Counted from the first letter of the stretch, positions 8,766 through 18,156 are shown. The stretch is DNA of 43,902 bases from JAHFRG01 sp036522275 (GCA_036522275.1 DATDGC010000081.1:1-43902), one strand, 5' to 3'. Notes: a model not told the origin generated them from the sequence alone. Made by a program: numbers and translations.

Positions 8766-9845
8766 ATGCAGCCCGACAAGGACACTGAAAGCTGGCTTGC
8801 GTTAAGCTTGGTGCCGGGGTTGGGGGATGACTCATGCCGTAAGCTTCTACTGGCTTTCGGCGGACCCCAAAAAATTTTCTCCTCGACCCACTCCGCACTC
8901 TCGCGCGTAGTTTCCAGTAAAGTCGCACGCAGCATTTGCGAAGGCGTGGATCGTAGCGCTATCCTGCCTGCGCTCAAATGGCTTGAAGAGGACTGCAATC
9001 ACCTGGTCACGCTGGCTGACGAAGACTATCCCAAGCTGTTGCTGCAAATATCCGATCCGCCGACGCTGCTCTATGTCACAGGAAGGCGCGAACTGCTCAA
9101 CTGTCCGTCGCTGGCGATAGTCGGCAGCCGCAACGCTACCCCGCAAGGCGCAGCCAATGCCGAGAGCTTTGCGCGAAATTTAAGCGACTCTGGGTTTAGC
9201 ATCTTGAGCGGCCTGGCGCTGGGCATTGATGCGGCGGCACACCGCGGCGGGCTTAAGGGCGCCTGCTCCAGCATTGCGGTGGTTGGTACCGGATTGGATA
9301 TCGTATACCCGGCGCGCAACCGAGATTTGGCGCATGCGCTTGCGGACACCGGAACGCTGGTTTCCGAGTTTCCGCTGGGAACGCCGGCAATCGGCAGTAA
9401 TTTCCCGCGGCGCAATCGCATCATCAGCGGCTTGGCGCGCGGTTGTCTGGTGGTCGAGGCCGCGCTCTCAAGCGGCTCGCTGATTACCGCGCGGCTTGCG
9501 CTGGAACAAGGCCGCGAGGTATTTGCGGTTCCGGGATCGATTCACTCCCCGCTTTCCAAGGGCTGTCATGCTTTGATTAAGCAAGGGGCAAAACTCGCGG
9601 AAAACGCGCAGGATATTCTCGAGGAAATCGGCTGGCAAAAAACCCAAGGCGCAGCTGCCGCATCCGAGCAGGATAGAGAAGCCTCGCCGCTGCTTGAACA
9701 TCTCGGCTTCGACCCTTGCAACATTGACACGCTGTGCGCGCGCAGCCAACTGCCGCCCGATGCGGTTACTGCAATGCTCCTGAAGCTCGAACTTGCCGGT
9801 CGTCTAGCCGCGCTTCCCGGTGGCCTGTATCAACGGCTTAATTAG
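8766..9845 (+). CDS. dprA: DNA-processing protein DprA
   Basis: 359 residues. DprA loads RecA onto incoming single-stranded DNA during natural transformation. The Rossmann core shows GSRNATPQGAANAE, SGLALGIDAAAHRG, VVGTGLDIVYPARN and FPRRNRIISGLA (about 118-230). A C-terminal winged-helix (about 300-359) ends the protein. In many betaproteobacteria a short smg gene (DUF494) separates dprA from topA. Here only 101 bp lie between them and smg is absent. Confidence 0.95.
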   Translation: MQPDKDTESWLALSLVPGLGDDSCRKLLLAFGGPQKIFSSTHSALSRVVSSKVARSICEGVDRSAILPALKWLEEDCNHLVTLADEDYPKLLLQISDPPTLLYVTGRRELLNCPSLAIVGSRNATPQGAANAESFARNLSDSGFSILSGLALGIDAAAHRGGLKGACSSIAVVGTGLDIVYPARNRDLAHALADTGTLVSEFPLGTPAIGSNFPRRNRIISGLARGCLVVEAALSSGSLITARLALEQGREVFAVPGSIHSPLSKGCHALIKQGAKLAENAQDILEEIGWQKTQGAAAASEQDREASPLLEHLGFDPCNIDTLCARSQLPPDAVTAMLLKLELAGRLAALPGGLYQRLN

Positions 9846-9946
9846 TCTTGGGCATTCATTACCCGCGTGCGTCCTGGTGCAAATTCCTTGCTATCGCAGC
9901 AAATTGTTTTTATCATCTTGCGCTTTATTCCCGCTATTGAGAACGC

Positions 9947-12214
9947 ATGTCCAACAATTTGCTGATCGTTGAGTCCCCGTCCAAGGCCAAGACGCTGAAA
10001 AAATATTTGGGAAGCGATTTCGAAATCCTTGCCTCGTTCGGCCACGTGCGCGACCTGGTACCTAAGCAGGGCGCGGTTGATACCGCGCATGGCTTCGCCA
10101 TGAAATACCAGTTGATTGCACGCAGCCACAAGCACATGGATGCGATCGCCAAAGCGGTCGCCAAGGCAGACAAAGTCTTTCTCGCCACCGACCCGGATCG
10201 CGAAGGCGAGGCCATCGCCTGGCACATCACTGAAATCCTTAAATCCAAGAAGCTGCTTAAAAACAAGCCGCCACAGCGCGTGGTGTTTTACGAAATCACC
10301 GAATCCGCGGTGAAGACGGCGATCAAGGAGCCGCGCGAAATATCCATGCAGCTGGTCAATGCCCAACAGGCGCGCCGCGCGCTCGACTATCTGGTCGGTT
10401 TTAATCTATCGCCATTGCTGTGGCGCAAGATTCGCCCCGGCTTGTCAGCAGGACGGGTGCAAAGTCCGGCGCTGCGTCTAATCGCGGAGCGCGAACAGGA
10501 AATTGAGGTGTTCCGCACGCAGGAATACTGGACGATTCATTTCGATAGCCACAAGGATAAGCAAAACTTCTCGTCGCGCTTATTTCAATACCATGGCGAG
10601 AAGCTGGAACAGTTCAGCATCGTGAGCGAAAGCGCCCATGAAAAAATTATTCAAGAATTAAGCGTGGCGAAAGACGCGCAAGTCGTCAAGGTCGACAAAA
10701 AACGCAAGCTGCGCTCTCCTGCACCGCCATTTACCACCTCCACCCTGCAGCAGGAAGCGGTGCGCAAACTCAATATAACGACCGGGCGCACCATGCGCAT
10801 CGCGCAGCAATTGTACGAAGGTGTGGACATTGGGGGCACCAGCGTCGGGCTCATTACCTACATGCGAACCGATTCACTTTCGCTGGCCAACGAAGCAATT
10901 GCCGAGATTCGCAATTACGTGAGTAAAAATTTCGAACTTGATTACCTTCCTAAATCCGCAGTGCTGTACAAAAGCAAAGCGAAGAATGTGCAGGAAGCAC
11001 ATGAAGCCATCCGACCCACTTCAATTTTCCGCACCCCTGAATCCGTGCGGCACCAGTTGAGTGCGGAACAGGCCAAACTTTATGAAATGATTTGGAAACG
11101 CACGCTGGCGTGCCAGATGAGCCCGGCCAAATTCGATGTTACCAGCCTGGATATCAGCGTGGCTAAACCGGATAATTTGTTTCGCACAAGCGGGCAAACC
11201 CTGGTCTTCCCCGGTTTCATCGCCGTTTATCAAGAAGGATTTGACGAGCCGAAAGAGCTGGGAGAGGAACGGCTTCCGGAACTGAATGTTGGCGATGTGG
11301 TACCGCTCGACAAACTGTATGGCGAGCAGCATTTCACCCAGCCGCCGCCGCGCTACACCGAAGCGAGCCTGGTTAAAACGCTGGAAGAGCACGGCATCGG
11401 GCGGCCCTCCACTTATGCCAACATCATATCCACGCTGCTCGAGCGGGAATACGCGGTGCTCGATAAGAAACACTTTGTACCTACCGATGTCGGCCGGGTG
11501 GTCAACAAGTTTTTGACCGAGCATTTCACCCGCTACGTTGATTACGATTTCACCGCCAAGCTCGAAGACGAACTCGACCTGGTTTCCACCGGCAAGCGCA
11601 AGTGGGTGCCGTTGCTGGAGGATTTCTGGACAGGCTTTAACCGTCTAATCGAAGACAAGAAAAATTTGTCGCGCAAAGAAGTAACACAAGAGCAGCTTGA
11701 CGAGGCCTGCCCAAAATGCGGCATGCAGCTTACTGTTCGGCTGGGAAAACGCGGCAAGTTCGTGGGCTGCAGCGGCTTTCCTGCTTGCGATTACACGCGC
11801 AACCTGAACGGGGGGCAGGAAGCGGCGGAAGCGGTGGTAACGGTGGAAGGGCGCAGCTGCCCCAAATGCGGAAGCGGCTTGGTCATCAAAAACGGGCCCT
11901 ATGGGAAATTCATCGGCTGCTCGTCTTACCCCAAGTGCAAATTCATCGAGTCGCTCATCAAACCGCGCGATAGCGGGGTGGTCTGCCCCCAATGCAAGGC
12001 CGGCAACCTCATAGAGCGCAAGAGCCGCTACGGCAAAGTATTCTACTCTTGCAGCACCTATCCCAAATGCAACTACGCGGTATGGAACGCGCCGGTGGCG
12101 CAGTCTTGCCCCAAGTGCAAGTGGCCGATACTCACTCTAAAAACCACCAAGCGGCGTGGCACCGAACTGGTGTGCCCAGTGAAGGAATGCGGATATAGCG
12201 CGGCGCAATCTTAA
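9947..12214 (+). CDS. topA: DNA topoisomerase I
   Basis: 755 residues. This type IA enzyme relaxes negative supercoils. The TOPRIM domain opens with LLIVESPSKAKTLKKYLG and has the metal site ATDPDREGEAIAWH. The active-site tyrosine lies in GLITYMRTDSLS (near residue 306). Four Cys4 zinc modules follow from about residue 588: CPKCGMQ...CSGFPAC, CPKCGSG...CSSYPKC, CPQCKAG...CSTYPKC and CPKCKWP...CPVKEC. It is convergent with gyrB, with only six bases between the two stop codons and no terminator visible, so the opposing transcripts must overlap. That is notable because the two enzymes act in opposite directions on supercoiling. Confidence 0.97.
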   Translation: MSNNLLIVESPSKAKTLKKYLGSDFEILASFGHVRDLVPKQGAVDTAHGFAMKYQLIARSHKHMDAIAKAVAKADKVFLATDPDREGEAIAWHITEILKSKKLLKNKPPQRVVFYEITESAVKTAIKEPREISMQLVNAQQARRALDYLVGFNLSPLLWRKIRPGLSAGRVQSPALRLIAEREQEIEVFRTQEYWTIHFDSHKDKQNFSSRLFQYHGEKLEQFSIVSESAHEKIIQELSVAKDAQVVKVDKKRKLRSPAPPFTTSTLQQEAVRKLNITTGRTMRIAQQLYEGVDIGGTSVGLITYMRTDSLSLANEAIAEIRNYVSKNFELDYLPKSAVLYKSKAKNVQEAHEAIRPTSIFRTPESVRHQLSAEQAKLYEMIWKRTLACQMSPAKFDVTSLDISVAKPDNLFRTSGQTLVFPGFIAVYQEGFDEPKELGEERLPELNVGDVVPLDKLYGEQHFTQPPPRYTEASLVKTLEEHGIGRPSTYANIISTLLEREYAVLDKKHFVPTDVGRVVNKFLTEHFTRYVDYDFTAKLEDELDLVSTGKRKWVPLLEDFWTGFNRLIEDKKNLSRKEVTQEQLDEACPKCGMQLTVRLGKRGKFVGCSGFPACDYTRNLNGGQEAAEAVVTVEGRSCPKCGSGLVIKNGPYGKFIGCSSYPKCKFIESLIKPRDSGVVCPQCKAGNLIERKSRYGKVFYSCSTYPKCNYAVWNAPVAQSCPKCKWPILTLKTTKRRGTELVCPVKECGYSAAQS

Positions 12215-12220
12215 ATCCTG

Positions 12221-14638
12221 CTACACGTCGAGGTTGCGCACCCCTAGCGCGTTGCTTTCTATAAATGCGCGCCGCGGCTCCACAATATCGCCCATCAGCG
12301 TGGTAAAAATTCCGTCCGTACTGATAGCGTCTTCGATCTGAATGCGCAGCAGTCTGCGGCTTGCTGGATCCATGGTGGTTTCCCACAACTGCTCAGGATT
12401 CATCTCTCCCAGGCCCTTGTAGCGCTGGATGGAAATGCCTTTCTTAACCTCTTCCAACAACCAGTCGAGCGCTTGCTTGAATTCGCTCACCTGGCGTTGC
12501 TGCTCGCCGCGCTTCACATAGGAGCCGTTGCCCAAAAACCCCAGCAGCATCCGCGCCGTGTGCTTGATTTGCGCATAGTCCCCGCTTTGCAGAAAATCCT
12601 GGTCAAGCGTGGTAAGCCGCAGGTTGCCATGCTGTGTTTTCTTTATGAGCAATTGGTATCTTTCATTTTTTTCGTCGTACTGAGCCTCGATTTGCAATTC
12701 TTCTTGGGGCACCAGCGTCGCTAAGGCGGCGGCACTTTTCTTCGCCGAGGGCGCATCGGACAAATCGATTTCCGGTTGCTTGAGCAGAGCATACAACACC
12801 ACGGGATCGATAATCCGGCTCAAACGCTCGATTACGGCCTCGGCAAGCAAATATTCCTTGGCCATTTTTTCCAGCGCCTCCTTGTTGAGCGGTTTCGCGT
12901 CTTCCGAGGTGTAGAGCTGCGCATCGCTTAAAGCCAGGTGCAGCAGGTACTGCTTGAGCTCATGGTCGTCTTTGATATAGCGCTCCTCTTTGCCATGCTT
13001 GACTCTATAAAGTGGTGGTTGAGCAATGTAGATGTGCCCGCGCTCCACTAGCTCCGGCATCTGCCGGTAAAAGAAAGTGAGCAGCAGGGTACGGATGTGC
13101 GAGCCGTCCACGTCAGCGTCAGTCATAAGGATGACTCGGTGATATCGCAGTTTGCCAATGTCCTTGTCATCGCCGATGCCGCAGCCGAGCGCAGTGATTA
13201 GCGTCGCCACCTCCTGCGAGGAAAGCATTTTGTCTAACCGCGCCTTCTCCACGTTCAAAATCTTGCCCTTGAGTGGAAGAATCGCCTGGAATTTGCGGTC
13301 GCGGCCCTGTTTCGCCGAGCCTCCTGCGGAATCACCCTCCACCAGATAAAGCTCCGACTGCGCCGGGTTTCTTTCCTGACAGTCGGCAAGTTTGCCTGGC
13401 AGCCCCATGGAATCGAGCACGCCTTTGCGCCGGGTCATATCGCGCGCCTTGCGTGCCGCCTCGCGAGCACGTGCGGCTTCGATGATCTTGCCAGTAATCA
13501 CACGCGCCTCGTTGGGTTTTTCGAGCAAAAATTCCATGAGCTTCTGCCCCACGATTTCCTGCACTACCGGCTGTATTTCGGAGCTCACCAGCTTGTCTTT
13601 GGTCTGTGACGAGAATTTCGGCTCGGGAGCTTTGATCGAAAGAACGCAGCATAAGCCTTCCCGCATGTCATCACCGGCAGTTTCCACCTTGGCTTTCTTG
13701 GCAATTTCGTTTTGCTCGAGATACTGGTTGAGCGTACGCGTCAGCGCCGCGCGCAAGCCGGTGAGGTGGGTGCCTCCGTCGCGCTGCGGGATGTTATTTG
13801 TAAAGCACTGTACCGACTCCTGGTAGGAATCGTTCCATTGCATGGCGACCTCCACGATAACGCCCTCCTTCTGCCCGAGAGCATGGAAAATGGTGTTGTG
13901 CAGAACGTTCTTATTGCGGTTCATGAACTCAACAAAGCCCTTAACGCCGCCGGAGAAGGCAAAGATTTCCTCTTTTCCAGTGCGTTGATCAACCAGCTGG
14001 ATCTTCACGCCGTTGTTGAGGAAGGAGAGCTCGCGCAACCGACGCGCGAGGATGTCGTAGTGATATTCAATTTGACCGAAGGTCTCCCTACTAGCTAAGA
14101 AATGCACTTCAGTGCCGCGTCGGTCGGATTTGCCTGCGACTCTGAGCGGGGCAACCGGCTCACCGCCGTGGAATTCCATGAAATGCATTTTGCCGTCTCG
14201 GCGGATGGTCAACCTAAGCCACTCGGAGAGGCCGTTGACAACCGAAACACCCACGCCGTGCAGTCCGCCGGCAATCTTGTAGGAGTGGTTGTCAAACTTG
14301 CCCCCTGCGTGTAACTCGGTCATGACAATCTCCGCAGCGGAGCGTTTCTGCTCGTCATCCTTGTGAATCTCGGTCGGGATGCCGCGGCCGTTGTCAATGA
14401 CACTAATCGAGTTGTCGGTGTGGATCGTTACCGTTATTTCATTGCAATAGCCCGCTAGGGCCTCGTCTATGGCGTTGTCTAACACTTCAAACACCATCTG
14501 GTGCAGGCCGGTGCCGTCCGAGGTATCACCAATGTACATCCCCGGACGTTTGCGCACCGCCTCCAAGCCCTTCAGCACCTTAATGCTGTTGGAATCGTAT
14601 TCGGTTTCGTCTTTTTCCTGTTGGCTTTTATCTGTCAT
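12221..14638 (-). CDS. gyrB: DNA gyrase subunit B
   Basis: 805 residues. It provides the ATPase and TOPRIM parts of gyrase. The GHKL ATPase shows VRKRPGMYIGDTSDGTGLHQ and EVLDNAIDEAL near the start. The transducer is followed by the TOPRIM motif EGDSAGGSAKQGRDR, the metal site MTDADVDGSHIRTL and the C-terminal QRYKGLGEMNPEQLWETTMDP. Length and motifs are those of a normal proteobacterial GyrB with the ~165-residue insert in the TOPRIM region. It is last in the dnaA-dnaN-gyrB series. A parS site lies in the 30-bp gap to dnaN. Confidence 0.97.
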   Translation of the reverse strand: MTDKSQQEKDETEYDSNSIKVLKGLEAVRKRPGMYIGDTSDGTGLHQMVFEVLDNAIDEALAGYCNEITVTIHTDNSISVIDNGRGIPTEIHKDDEQKRSAAEIVMTELHAGGKFDNHSYKIAGGLHGVGVSVVNGLSEWLRLTIRRDGKMHFMEFHGGEPVAPLRVAGKSDRRGTEVHFLASRETFGQIEYHYDILARRLRELSFLNNGVKIQLVDQRTGKEEIFAFSGGVKGFVEFMNRNKNVLHNTIFHALGQKEGVIVEVAMQWNDSYQESVQCFTNNIPQRDGGTHLTGLRAALTRTLNQYLEQNEIAKKAKVETAGDDMREGLCCVLSIKAPEPKFSSQTKDKLVSSEIQPVVQEIVGQKLMEFLLEKPNEARVITGKIIEAARAREAARKARDMTRRKGVLDSMGLPGKLADCQERNPAQSELYLVEGDSAGGSAKQGRDRKFQAILPLKGKILNVEKARLDKMLSSQEVATLITALGCGIGDDKDIGKLRYHRVILMTDADVDGSHIRTLLLTFFYRQMPELVERGHIYIAQPPLYRVKHGKEERYIKDDHELKQYLLHLALSDAQLYTSEDAKPLNKEALEKMAKEYLLAEAVIERLSRIIDPVVLYALLKQPEIDLSDAPSAKKSAAALATLVPQEELQIEAQYDEKNERYQLLIKKTQHGNLRLTTLDQDFLQSGDYAQIKHTARMLLGFLGNGSYVKRGEQQRQVSEFKQALDWLLEEVKKGISIQRYKGLGEMNPEQLWETTMDPASRRLLRIQIEDAISTDGIFTTLMGDIVEPRRAFIESNALGVRNLDV

Positions 14639-14649
14639 GGGTTTCCCAT

Positions 14650-14665
14650 TGTTTCACGTGAAACA
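14650..14665. promoter_or_regulatory. parS: parS centromere-like site
   Basis: The sequence TGTTTCACGTGAAACA is a perfect 16-bp palindrome identical to the consensus chromosomal parS bound by ParB. It lies in the gyrB-dnaN gap, and parA/parB are encoded at 30030-31671. ParB would load here and spread to help origin segregation. Confidence 0.95.
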
Positions 14666-14668
14666 TGC

Positions 14669-15772
14669 CTAAATCCGCATCGGCATGATCACGTATTTAA
14701 ACTCGTTGTTTCCGGGTATGGTAATGAGCGCGCTGCTGTTTGCATCACCAAAAGCACAGTCCACCTGCTCGCTGTCTAGATTGCTGAGCACATCTAGTAA
14801 GTAGCTGATATTAAATCCGATATCCAATGGCTCGCCCTTATAATCCACTTCCAGCTCTTCCTGTGCCTCTTCCTGCTCATTGTTTGTGCAGACGATGCGC
14901 AGGTTCTTGTCCGTTAGTATCCAGCGTACGCCCCGGAATTTCTCGTTTGCCAAGATCGCTATCCGCTGCAGCGCCTGCAGCAGGGCCTGCCGAGAAATCA
15001 GGATATGCTTCTGGTAGTTGCTTGGTATTACCCGCGTATAGTCGGGAAATTTACCATCGACCACTTTTGTTATTAAGTCTATGTTAGAAAAGGAAAATCT
15101 TACCTGGTTCTGCGCTACCTCGAGCGTCGCTTCTTGTTCCGTGTCATTTAGTAGGCGGCCCACTTCTATTACTGCTTTTCTGGGTAAAATTACCTCTTGG
15201 TGTTCTTTTTTCTGTTTCTGCTTTGTGCTTGCGTAACCCAGCCGGTGACCATCTGTAGCTATGGCTTTTATTTGGTCTCCTTCAACAACCAGTAGCAATC
15301 CATTGAGGTAATAACGGACATCTTGTTGCGCCATGGCATACTGGACTAAGCCGAATAGGCGCTTAAGCTCCTTTTGCGGAATTATTTCTTTATATTGTGT
15401 TGTTGTTAGTGTTTGCCTGGGGAAATCTACAGCCGGCAACGTCTGTAAGCTGAAGTGGCTTTTGCCTGCTTTCACGAGTATTCGGTTCTCTTTTTGCTCG
15501 AGCACGACTTTGCTTTTTTCCGGTAACGCCCGCAGGATTTCCTGCAGTTTCCTTGCTGAGGTAGTTACCGCCGCATCTCCTCCTTTTCCCTTACTCTCTG
15601 CTTCTGTCGCGATTTGAATTTCCAAGTCCGTTGCAACAAAGCTGATCTTCTCACCTTTACGCTCGAGCAGCACATTCGATAGTATCGGCAGCGTGTGGCG
15701 CCGTTCCACGATACCGGACACTGCCTGTAAGGGTTTTAGCAGGGCGTCGCGGTCTGCCTCTATTAATATCAT
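14669..15772 (-). CDS. dnaN: DNA polymerase III beta clamp
   Basis: 367 residues, the usual length for the sliding clamp. The start MILIEADRDALLKPLQAVSG, the segment RRHTLPILSNVLLE and the C-terminal YVIMPMRI are typical. The protein forms a homodimeric ring that tethers DNA polymerases. It follows dnaA after a 203-bp gap, which is longer than an ordinary operon gap and may hold part of the origin. Confidence 0.97.
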   Translation of the reverse strand: MILIEADRDALLKPLQAVSGIVERRHTLPILSNVLLERKGEKISFVATDLEIQIATEAESKGKGGDAAVTTSARKLQEILRALPEKSKVVLEQKENRILVKAGKSHFSLQTLPAVDFPRQTLTTTQYKEIIPQKELKRLFGLVQYAMAQQDVRYYLNGLLLVVEGDQIKAIATDGHRLGYASTKQKQKKEHQEVILPRKAVIEVGRLLNDTEQEATLEVAQNQVRFSFSNIDLITKVVDGKFPDYTRVIPSNYQKHILISRQALLQALQRIAILANEKFRGVRWILTDKNLRIVCTNNEQEEAQEELEVDYKGEPLDIGFNISYLLDVLSNLDSEQVDCAFGDANSSALITIPGNNEFKYVIMPMRI

Positions 15773-15975
15773 GGTTTATTATTCCTTATATGTAAGAGTA
15801 GTAATAACACCGACTTCTGTTTGTGACCTGTTCCTATATACGTTGATAAAACAGCGACTACGGGTGTCGCCAACACTGGGGATAAACACGGCACTGCATG
15901 TAGATAGGTGGTGGATGTAAGAACAGAAAGGAAAAGAAGAAAAGAAACTCACAAGATATCCAGCCAATTCTCCTG
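15773..15975. other. dnaA-dnaN intergenic region, weak candidate for oriC or a DnaA regulatory region
   Basis: This AT-rich 203-bp gap on the minus strand has two DnaA-box-like sites: TTATCCCCA (complement of 15877-15885, one mismatch to TTATCCACA) and TTATCAACG (complement of 15841-15849, two mismatches). A pyrimidine-rich run lies near 15920-15945. Two imperfect boxes are too few to prove an origin. The other candidate, the 162-bp dnaA-rpmH gap, has AT-rich DNA but no box that I could find. Confidence 0.3.
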
Positions 15976-17298
15976 TTAACTTCTGAGTACTTGCACCAAA
16001 GCACTGTAGTCGCGGGTAAGATCAGCATCTCGCACTTTCAGTTCTGCAATTTTGCGGCAAGCGTGCAGTACTGTTGTATGGTCACGCCCGCCAAATGCAT
16101 CCCCAATATTCGGAAGGCTCAGCTCAGTCAACTCCTTTGACAAGGCCATAGCGACTTGCCGCGGCCTGGCAAGCGCGCGCGCGCGCTTCTTTGAGTACAT
16201 TTCCGAAACTTTAATCTTGTAATAGTCAGCTACTGTTTTTTGGATGTTCTCAATAGAGACTTGCCTTAGCTGTACTGCCAAGAGATCACGCAGCGCCTCT
16301 TTGGCGAGGTCTACGGAGAGGGGCAGCGCAGCGAACCGGGAAAAAGCAAGCACGCGCTTCAGCGCCCCCTCCAACTCGCGCACGTTGGACTGGATATGTT
16401 TAGCGATAAAGAAAGCAACGTTTTCGTCCAGAGTAATACCATCAATAGCAGCCTTCTTGAGCAGAATTGCGACACGCATCTCTAATTCCGGCGGTTCTAT
16501 AGCGACGGTAAGACCCCACCCGAAGCGGGAGATCAGGCGATCTTCCACCCCCGAGATTTCTTTAGGATATGTGTCACAGGTAATGACTACCTGTTTATGA
16601 GCCTCGATCAGGGCGTTAAATGCGTAGAAAAATTCTTCTTGCGTACGGTTCTTATTGCTGAAAAACTGGATATCGTCGATCAGCAGCAAATCCAGCGAGT
16701 GATAGTAGCGCTTAAAATCGTCAAAGGCCTTGTGCTGGTAAGCACGTACCACATCGGAAACATACCGCTCGGCATGGGTGTAGCGAACCTTGGCATCCGG
16801 GTTCTGCTCATGCACCAGGTTACCGATTGCTTGGAGCAAATGTGTTTTCCCCAAGCCAACACCGCCGTAAATAAACAGCGGGTTGTAGGCCGTGCCCGGA
16901 TGCTCCGCGACCTGGATAGCAGCGGCGCGCGCAAGCTCGTTGGCCTTGCCAGTAACGAAAGTATCAAAAGAAAAAGATGGATTGAGACGCGAGAGGCTTT
17001 TACTGGCAGGCTTAACTACAGCAGCCTTTGGCTTATCTGCAGGAATGGGCTTGGCGGCGCTTTTCTCCGGCAGGGCCAGGACCAGGCTGACCGGCTTGGA
17101 GAAATACTGCTCGGCCATTTTTTGGATGCGCGTCAGGAACCGCTCTTTGATCCATTGCAAGACGAAGCGGTTGGGCGCAACCAGCAGCAGGAAATCAGCT
17201 TCGGGGACGAACTTGAGCGGCTTGATCCAGGTGTTAAACTGCTGCGCGGTCAGTTCTTTTTCGAAGTAGGTAAGGCAAGAGAGCCAAAAACGATCCAT
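15976..17298 (-). CDS. dnaA: Chromosomal replication initiator DnaA
   Basis: 440 residues from ATG at 17298. Domain I begins MDRFWLSCLTYFEKELTAQQ. The AAA+ domain has Walker A GGVGLGKTH and Walker B LLLIDDIQF. The C-terminal DNA-binding domain has the DnaA signature GGRDHTTVLHACRK. The frame is open to a TTG at 17337 and a GTG at 17331, but the family N-terminus fits the ATG. DnaA-ATP binds origin boxes and opens the duplex. It is transcribed divergently from rpmH, with dnaN and gyrB downstream. Confidence 0.95.
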   Translation of the reverse strand: MDRFWLSCLTYFEKELTAQQFNTWIKPLKFVPEADFLLLVAPNRFVLQWIKERFLTRIQKMAEQYFSKPVSLVLALPEKSAAKPIPADKPKAAVVKPASKSLSRLNPSFSFDTFVTGKANELARAAAIQVAEHPGTAYNPLFIYGGVGLGKTHLLQAIGNLVHEQNPDAKVRYTHAERYVSDVVRAYQHKAFDDFKRYYHSLDLLLIDDIQFFSNKNRTQEEFFYAFNALIEAHKQVVITCDTYPKEISGVEDRLISRFGWGLTVAIEPPELEMRVAILLKKAAIDGITLDENVAFFIAKHIQSNVRELEGALKRVLAFSRFAALPLSVDLAKEALRDLLAVQLRQVSIENIQKTVADYYKIKVSEMYSKKRARALARPRQVAMALSKELTELSLPNIGDAFGGRDHTTVLHACRKIAELKVRDADLTRDYSALVQVLRS

Positions 17299-17395
17299 TT
17301 CTGACCAGCGAAGATGTTGAGGGAACGACACAGACAAGTTTAATTCTAACCATTATAACGAAACAATTCACGCCGAGGAAAAAAATAATTCGGGG

Positions 17396-17424
17396 TTGAC
17401 AGAAAGCACGCATAAAGGTTGAAT
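17396..17424 (+). promoter_or_regulatory. Promoter of rpmH
   Basis: A perfect -35 TTGACA (17396-17401) and a -10 TTGAAT (17419-17424, 4/6) are 17 bp apart, about 37 bp upstream of the rpmH ATG. An AGCGGAGG ribosome-binding site precedes the start. Confidence 0.6.
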
Positions 17425-17460
17425 AGTCGGCTTTCTTGATTGATTGAAGCGGAGGCGAAA

Positions 17461-17595
17461 ATGAAACGAACCTATCAACCGTCAACCACGAGGCGTAAAA
17501 GGACCCACGGATTCCTGGTGCGCATGAAAACACGCGGAGGAGCGGCGGTAGTGCGCGCCCGGCGTGCTAAAGGGCGGACGCGACTTAGCGTATAG
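17461..17595 (+). CDS. rpmH: Ribosomal protein L34
   Basis: This 44-residue protein starts MKRTYQPSTTRRKRTHGFLV and is rich in Arg and Lys, as expected for L34 of the large subunit. The GGAGG ribosome-binding site lies seven bases upstream of the ATG. It is first in the conserved rpmH-rnpA-yidD-yidC series. A longer alternative frame for rnpA overlaps it, but the L34 frame is unmistakable. Confidence 0.97.
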   Translation: MKRTYQPSTTRRKRTHGFLVRMKTRGGAAVVRARRAKGRTRLSV

Positions 17596-17602
17596 CACGG
17601 GG

Positions 17603-17959
17603 TTGGTTTTCATTTATTCCCTGCCAAAAGCCTCTCGTCTTACTAAACCCGAACAGTTTTCCGCGGTATTCCGTGCCAACAAAGCTGAAAGCGGCACGGC
17701 GTTTCAGGTTCTGGTAAACCCCAGCCGCCGACAGACAGCGAGGTTAGGGGTGGTGCTCAGCAAAAAGGTGGCACCACGAGCGGTGGACCGCAATTACCTG
17801 AAACGCCTGATAAGAGAAGAATTTCGCATGTGCAAGCACAATCTCGGCGGCTTGGACGTGGTGGTAAGGGTGCTTAAGAAGCCCTCAAAAGCGCAATCGA
17901 GGGAAGCGCGCATGGAGTTGTCGAACTTAATCATAAAGGTGTCACGATGGGGCGCGTAG
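17603..17959 (+). CDS. rnpA: Ribonuclease P protein component
   Basis: 118 residues from a TTG start at 17603, seven bases after the rpmH stop and preceded by a short G run. The frame is open further upstream to a GTG at 17564 inside rpmH, but family length and the usual start near LPKASRLTKPEQF favour the later site. The RNR-type motif KKVAPRAVDRNYLKRLIREEFR is characteristic. The protein assists RNase P RNA in maturing tRNA 5' ends. Its end overlaps yidD by 13 bases. Confidence 0.93.
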   Translation: MVFIYSLPKASRLTKPEQFSAVFRANKAESGTAFQVLVNPSRRQTARLGVVLSKKVAPRAVDRNYLKRLIREEFRMCKHNLGGLDVVVRVLKKPSKAQSREARMELSNLIIKVSRWGA

Positions 17960-18156
17960 CGCTTGCGGCAATCGCGCTGTACCGGTTTGTGCTCAGCCCG
18001 CTGCTTGGCAACAATTGCCGATTTGCGCCTTCCTGTTCCGAATATACCCGCGACGCAATAGTCAAATTCGGTGTTTTAAGGGGCGTCTGGTTCGGGCTAA
18101 AGCGAATTCTACGCTGTCATCCATGGAACCTGGGCGGGTACGACCCGTTGCCCTGA
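17947..18156 (+). CDS. yidD: Membrane protein insertion efficiency factor YidD
   Basis: 69 residues with the family signature CRFAPSCSEYTRDAI in the middle and RCHPWNLGGYDPLP at the end. YidD assists YidC and Sec in inserting inner-membrane proteins. It overlaps rnpA by 13 bases and precedes yidC by 20 bases, so the cluster is one transcript. Confidence 0.96.
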   Translation: MGRVALAAIALYRFVLSPLLGNNCRFAPSCSEYTRDAIVKFGVLRGVWFGLKRILRCHPWNLGGYDPLP

